From the NCBI GenBank assembly GCA_900554525.1, contig USHL01000039.1, positions 1 through 9,606 on the forward strand: 9,606 nt of DNA, read 5' to 3'. This document shows positions 5,958-9,606 of the stretch, piece after piece. The translations under genes were made by a program, and so were the position numbers. How positions within the stretch are numbered: position 1 is the stretch's first letter; each line of letters opens with the position of its first letter. The notes under the pieces were generated by a model. That model saw nothing but the letters and a program-made list of their open reading frames with translations, was not told where the DNA came from and searched no databases. The stretch is from an uncultured Oscillospiraceae bacterium. GTDB lineage: Bacteria; Bacillota; Clostridia; Oscillospirales; Acutalibacteraceae.

Positions 5958-8491
5958 TGAAGACCTTGTTTAAAACCGTCCGGCGTGAAATAAAACACAG
6001 CCTCGGACGATTTGCGGCTATTTTTGCAATAACCGCGCTGGGCGTCGGATTTCTGGCCGGACTCCTTTCCACTACTCCGGATTTTTACAGTACGATAGAT
6101 ACTTATTATGACGGTTTGGATTTTATGGATCTTAATATAAAATCCTCCGGCGGTCTTACCGACGCGGACCTTGAGGCGCTGCGCGGGGAGGATTATGTGG
6201 CGGCGGCTACGCCGGCAAAGGTTCAGGATGTGATTGCCCGCAACGAAGAGGGTGACGATAATGTGGCTCGCGTTTACGGCATAGATATCTCGGCTGTCGA
6301 AAATGAAGAAAGCTTTGTAAACCGTTTAGAACTGGTCGAGGGCCGATATCCGAAAAACAGTAACGAATGTGTTGCTCTGTATGCCAATGTTACGGACGGA
6401 AGGCCGGAGCTCGGATCAAAGCTTTCTCTAAAGGATGAAAGCGGGGCTTTCGAAAACACCGAGCTTGAAATAGTCGGTATAGCCGAAAGCCCGGTTTATA
6501 TGTCGGTCGAAAGGGAAAGCAGCGATATCGGCAACGGCCGGGTAACGCTGGTGCTTTATACTTTTGAGGATATATTTAACACCGATTACTATACGGATAT
6601 TTTCCTTACATTAAAAGGCGCTGAGGAACTGAACGCTTTTTACGACCCTTATAAGGAGCTTTGCGATGAATCCTCCGAAAAGCTTGAGGATGTGGCGTCT
6701 CTGCGCGAAGAGGAACGCTTTGATGAGCTTAAGACCTTGGCGGCAGATACTGCTCTTGCGACCGATGAGGGCAAAGCGATGGCGGCTATGGGGCTTGAAA
6801 GCGAAGTCGTAAAAAAAGCGGAGGAGTCGGTAAGCCGCCCCGAATGGTATATATTAGACCGCGACACTAATCCGAGCTTTGTGAGCCTTACCTCCAACGC
6901 CGAAAAGGTAAACGCCATAGCTAAGGTTTTTCCGCTGTTTTTCTTCCTTGTGGCGGCACTGGTTTCACTTACCACTATGACGCGCATGGTGGACGAGCAG
7001 CGCACCGAAATCGGTACGCTTAAGGCGCTGGGGTATTCAGGCAGGGCGATTTCCGCAAAATATCTGATATATTCCGGCGTGGCTGCGTTAGCAGGAGGCT
7101 TTGCCGGTCTTGCAGCCGGGCTTTTCGTACTGCCGGAGGTAATAATAAATGTTTACCGCATTATGTACCGTGTCCCAGATGTTATAATAAACTTTAACTG
7201 GCAGATATCGGTGACTGCTCTTTCGGTAGCGGTGATTTGCATAATCGGGGCTACTCTCGCCGCCGTTGTTTCAAATCTTAAAGAACTTCCGGCAAGGCTT
7301 ATGCTGCCCAAGGCTCCGAAGCTCGGTAAACGTATACTGCTTGAACGCATCGGATTTATCTGGAACCGTATGAAGTTCACGCATAAGGTTACTGCGCGTA
7401 ATCTTTTCAGATACAAAAAGCGTTTCTTTATGACCGTTATAGGTATCGCGGGCTGTACTGCGCTGCTGCTTACCGGTTTCGGGCTGCGCGACGCTATAGG
7501 CGACATAGTGCCGAAACAGTATGAAGAAATCCAGCAATATGACTTAACTGTTGAACTTGACCGTGACGCCGATCATACCGGTGTATATGATTACCTTGAT
7601 GAAAACGGCTGCGAATATTTCAATGTCCACGCCGAAAACGGCACTGTTCATGAGAGCGGCGAAACTTATGAAATAAATATTTATGTTCCGTCGTCGGCCG
7701 ACGGCTTTGAAGAATATATGGATATCAGGGAAAGAAAGAGCGGAGAGTCTATTGCCTTTGACGACAGCTCACTCATCATAACCGAAAAGTTTGCCGATAA
7801 TCATAATCTTTCGGTCGGCAGCACCGTGACTCTGGAAAACAACGACGGCAAAACCGCCGAAGCTGAGGTGACCGGTATCTGCGAAAACTATATCTACAGC
7901 TATGTTTATATGAGCGGAGAAAAATACGGTGAGCTGTTCGGCGGGGACTGTGAATATACCACACTGCTTGTGAAAACCGACTTTGAAGATGAGGATGCGG
8001 CAATGTCTGAGCTGCTTGCCGTTTCCGGGGTCAGCTCGGCGTCTTTCTCATCGGTGATAATTGAAAGCTTTGAAAATATGGTCGGCAGCATAAATTATAC
8101 CGTTGTTGTTCTGATAATGGCAGCTGGCATGCTTGCTTTTGTGGTGCTTTACAATCTTACGAATATCAATATCGGCGAACGCCAGAAAGAGATAGCCACC
8201 ATAAAAGTACTCGGCTTTTACGATAAGGAGGTTAATGCATATGTGCACCGTGAGACCTATATACTCAGTATGATAGGCACATTGGTGGGTCTGGTGCTCG
8301 GTATCTTCCTCTGCCGCTTTGTCGTGACTACCGCCGAGGTGGATATGGTTATGTTCGGCAGGGATATTTACTGGTATTCTTATGTATATTCGGCTGTGAT
8401 AACGGTTCTGTTTACCGTGGCGGTAAATCTTGCAATGGCATTCAAGCTCAAAAAAATCGATATGGTAGAGTCTATGAAATCGGTAGACTGA
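5957..8491 (+). CDS. ABC transporter permease with two FtsX units
   Basis: 844 residues from GTG 5957; GTG 5951 would add two. Eight hydrophobic segments are visible at about 19-37, 324-344, 369-395, 416-438, 490-510, 714-736, 768-790 and 809-829. This gives two units of TM, large extracellular domain (about 40-320 and 512-710), three TMs: a fused FtsX/MacB-type pair, so one polypeptide could supply both halves of the transporter. The stretch P-E-W-Y-I-L-D-R just before TM2, and T-T-M-T-R-M-V-D-E-Q-R-T-E-I-G-T-L-K-A-L-G-Y just after it, are characteristic of a common clostridial permease family. The similar Q-K-E-I-A-T-I-K-V-L-G-F occurs in the second half. Members I recall often carry a long coiled coil before P-x-W-Y; here only a short charged stretch is present. 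It is coupled to the ATPase by a one-base stop/start overlap (TAGTG). Substrate unknown: candidates are lipids, lipoproteins, peptides or cell-wall signalling. Confidence 0.9.
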   Translation: MKTLFKTVRREIKHSLGRFAAIFAITALGVGFLAGLLSTTPDFYSTIDTYYDGLDFMDLNIKSSGGLTDADLEALRGEDYVAAATPAKVQDVIARNEEGDDNVARVYGIDISAVENEESFVNRLELVEGRYPKNSNECVALYANVTDGRPELGSKLSLKDESGAFENTELEIVGIAESPVYMSVERESSDIGNGRVTLVLYTFEDIFNTDYYTDIFLTLKGAEELNAFYDPYKELCDESSEKLEDVASLREEERFDELKTLAADTALATDEGKAMAAMGLESEVVKKAEESVSRPEWYILDRDTNPSFVSLTSNAEKVNAIAKVFPLFFFLVAALVSLTTMTRMVDEQRTEIGTLKALGYSGRAISAKYLIYSGVAALAGGFAGLAAGLFVLPEVIINVYRIMYRVPDVIINFNWQISVTALSVAVICIIGATLAAVVSNLKELPARLMLPKAPKLGKRILLERIGFIWNRMKFTHKVTARNLFRYKKRFFMTVIGIAGCTALLLTGFGLRDAIGDIVPKQYEEIQQYDLTVELDRDADHTGVYDYLDENGCEYFNVHAENGTVHESGETYEINIYVPSSADGFEEYMDIRERKSGESIAFDDSSLIITEKFADNHNLSVGSTVTLENNDGKTAEAEVTGICENYIYSYVYMSGEKYGELFGGDCEYTTLLVKTDFEDEDAAMSELLAVSGVSSASFSSVIIESFENMVGSINYTVVVLIMAAGMLAFVVLYNLTNINIGERQKEIATIKVLGFYDKEVNAYVHRETYILSMIGTLVGLVLGIFLCRFVVTTAEVDMVMFGRDIYWYSYVYSAVITVLFTVAVNLAMAFKLKKIDMVESMKSVD

Positions 8492-8492
8492 C

Positions 8493-8519
8493 AAAAGCCG
8501 GCGCTTCAGCCGGCTTTTT
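8493..8519 (+). terminator. Intrinsic terminator closing the ABC operon
   Basis: A perfect 10-base-pair stem pairs 8493-8502 (AAAAGCCGGC) with 8509-8518 (GCCGGCTTTT) around a 6-base loop GCTTCA, and ends in TTTTT. It begins two bases after the permease stop codon. Confidence 0.93.
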
Positions 8520-8531
8520 GCTATTTATTGC

Positions 8532-8560
8532 TTGAAAAAAACTGTTGTTAAGTGTATAAT
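8532..8560 (+). promoter_or_regulatory. Sigma-A promoter of nusB-xseA
   Basis: TTGAAA (8532-8537), a 17-base spacer and a perfect TATAAT (8555-8560). Transcription should begin near 8566-8568, directly downstream of the ABC operon terminator. That would put the in-frame ATG at 8566 at the very 5' end of the mRNA, which argues for the ATG at 8593 as the real nusB start. Confidence 0.87.
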
Positions 8561-8583
8561 ATAAAATGCATAATTATGAAAGC

Positions 8584-8588
8584 AGGTG
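8584..8588 (+). promoter_or_regulatory. Ribosome binding site AGGTG of nusB
   Basis: AGGTG lies 4 bases before ATG 8593, the same half-consensus type used by the ABC ATPase gene. It sets the nusB start at 8593, not at the ATG 27 bases upstream. Confidence 0.65.
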
Positions 8589-8592
8589 CATT

Positions 8593-8985
8593 ATGACCAG
8601 AAAACAGTCAAGGGAAGAAGCTTTCATCCTTGTTTTCGAAAAGGTCTTCAGCGGCGGCAGTGTTGAAGAAATTCTCGAGCTTGCCGGTGAGGCGCGCGAT
8701 CTTAAACCGAATGATTATATAAAGACTGTCTTTGCCGGCGTTTATGATAATATAGATGAGATCGACGGAATCATTTCCGAAAATGCCATCGGCTGGAAAA
8801 TCAACCGAATTTCAAAAACCGCGCTTTGTGTTTTGCGGCTGGCAATTTACGAAATGAAATATATGGAAGATATTCCGGCATCCGTCTCGATAAATGAGGC
8901 GGTTGAGCTTTGTAAAAAGTACGCTACTAAGGAGGACGCCTCATTTGTCAACGGCATTCTGGCGTCTGTGGTGAAAAAGCTTTGA
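8593..8985 (+). CDS. nusB: Transcription antitermination factor NusB
   Basis: 130 residues, all-helical, the usual NusB size. The N-terminus M-T-R-K-Q-S-R-E-E-A-F-I-L-V-F-E matches the family's opening R-x-x-R-E-x-A-x-Q-x-L-F-x pattern. The C-terminal S-I-N-E-A-V-E-L-C-K-K-Y and F-V-N-G-I-L-A-S-V are the family's best-conserved stretches. NusB binds boxA RNA together with ribosomal protein S10 (NusE) and helps RNA polymerase pass terminators in rRNA operons; it acts in the cytoplasm. Start chosen at ATG 8593 because of AGGTG upstream, the promoter position and family length; an ATG nine codons upstream would add residues with no family counterpart. It is the first gene of an operon with xseA, whose start overlaps its last four bases, an arrangement common in Clostridia. 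Confidence 0.95.
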   Translation: MTRKQSREEAFILVFEKVFSGGSVEEILELAGEARDLKPNDYIKTVFAGVYDNIDEIDGIISENAIGWKINRISKTALCVLRLAIYEMKYMEDIPASVSINEAVELCKKYATKEDASFVNGILASVVKKL

Positions 8986-9606
8986 TTACCGGCATCAGGG
9001 CGCTTTCGGTCAAACAGCTTAATCTTTATGTGAAATCCCTTTTGGAGGGCGACGCGCATTTGCAGAACGTCGCTGTTACAGGTGAGCTTTCAAATTTTAA
9101 GGACCATTATGCCAGCGGTCATTTTTATTTTACTCTTAAAGACGCAGATACGGCGATAAAATGCGTGATGTTCCGTTCGTTTGCGTCTAGGCTCACTTTC
9201 CGTCCTGCGGACGGCATGAGGGTGGTGCTGCGCGGCAGGGCTTCTCTCTATGAAAAGGACGGGCAGTATCAGTTCTATGCGGAAGAGATGTACAGCGCAG
9301 GCATAGGCGATATCACGCTTCAGTTTGAGCAGATAAAGGCTAAGCTTAACGCCGAGGGGCTTTTTGATGAAAAAAACAAAAGGCCGCTGCCGAAATTCCC
9401 GCGCCGGATAGCTGTCGTAACCTCCGATACGGGAGCCGCAGTGCAGGATATTAAGAATATACTTGCGAGGCGCTGGCCGGTCTGCGAGGTTTTGCTTTGT
9501 CCGGTGCCGGTACAGGGGCAGAACGCTGTGCCCGAAATGCTTTCCGCGCTTGACGGAATTTATGAGTCGGGAAATGCAGATATTATAATTATAGGGCGCG
9601 GCGGCG
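8982..9606 (+). CDS. xseA: Exodeoxyribonuclease VII large subunit (3' partial)
   Basis: 208 codons are visible before the window ends; the family is about 400-450 residues. The start is TTG 8982, inside the nusB stop region (TTGA overlap), with GGTGA at 8970-8974 seven bases upstream. Starting here gives the expected N-terminus I-T-G-I-R-A-L-S-V-K-Q-L-N-L-Y-V-K. About 5-100 is the OB-fold single-strand DNA-binding domain (Q-N-V-A-V-T-G-E-L-S-N-F-K, then G-H-F-Y-F-T-L-K-D). The catalytic domain begins near 125 with the conserved linker G-L-F-D, K-R-P-L-P-K-F-P, I-A-V-V-T-S-D-T-G-A-A-V-Q-D-I, and ends in I-I-I-G-R-G-G at the window edge. With XseB it forms exonuclease VII, which degrades single-stranded DNA from both ends to oligonucleotides in repair; xseB would be expected just beyond the window. 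Confidence 0.94.
   Translation, partial: MITGIRALSVKQLNLYVKSLLEGDAHLQNVAVTGELSNFKDHYASGHFYFTLKDADTAIKCVMFRSFASRLTFRPADGMRVVLRGRASLYEKDGQYQFYAEEMYSAGIGDITLQFEQIKAKLNAEGLFDEKNKRPLPKFPRRIAVVTSDTGAAVQDIKNILARRWPVCEVLLCPVPVQGQNAVPEMLSALDGIYESGNADIIIIGRGG

Noticed and set aside
8048..8494. Long antisense open frame opposite the permease end (148 codons), and similar antisense frames such as 3770-4303
   Set aside because: They lie wholly opposite well-supported genes, have no ribosome binding site, and their products show no recognisable domain; they are composition shadows.
8566..8592. Upstream ATG at 8566 as the nusB start
   Set aside because: It falls at the predicted transcription start, has no ribosome binding site in the transcript, and adds residues not expected in NusB.
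1..9606. Search for CRISPR arrays, tRNA/rRNA genes, insertion sequences, integrases and phage genes
   Set aside because: No short regularly spaced repeats, tRNA-like cloverleaf, transposase or integrase motifs, or terminal inverted repeats were recognised.

Overview
The window looks like a chromosomal piece of a gut or rumen Clostridia-class Firmicute, most likely Oscillospiraceae/Ruminococcus-like. This rests on type I dockerins on secreted glycosidases, moderate base composition, purine-rich ribosome binding sites and a nusB-xseA pair. The lineage is an inference; there is no rRNA or other direct taxonomic marker.

Layout, all on the + strand: (1) bases 1-269 are the 3' end of a dockerin-bearing gene that was duplicated in tandem; its upstream part lies outside the window. 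(2) 347-3139 is the complete downstream copy: a secreted protein with signal peptide, two CBM4/9-like modules, a GH20 non-catalytic domain, a GH20 catalytic barrel and a C-terminal type I dockerin. A hairpin terminator follows this copy but not the first one. (3) 3299-5113 is a second, unrelated-looking GH20 enzyme with no signal peptide, resembling the cytosolic GH20C type of beta-N-acetylhexosaminidase, followed by a strong terminator. (4) 5256-8491 is a two-gene ABC exporter-type operon: a MacB/LolD-class ATPase and an FtsX-family permease with two FtsX units, overlapping by one base and closed by a strong terminator. (5) A near-consensus sigma-A promoter at 8532-8560 drives nusB, whose stop codon overlaps the TTG start of xseA; xseA runs off the window end.

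The first half suggests use of amino-sugar-containing glycans (mucin-type, N-glycan or chitin-derived). The dockerin enzymes would act outside the cell on a cohesin scaffold, and the cytosolic GH20 would finish imported oligosaccharides. No sugar transporter, scaffoldin or regulator is in the window. The ABC exporter is set apart by terminators and its substrate cannot be read from the sequence. nusB-xseA is ordinary housekeeping.

I do not see a wholly new system. The most interesting signal is that the two tandem copies differ, over the visible part, by only four residues, three of which fall at dockerin positions known to control cohesin choice (position 11 of both repeats and position 22 of the first).
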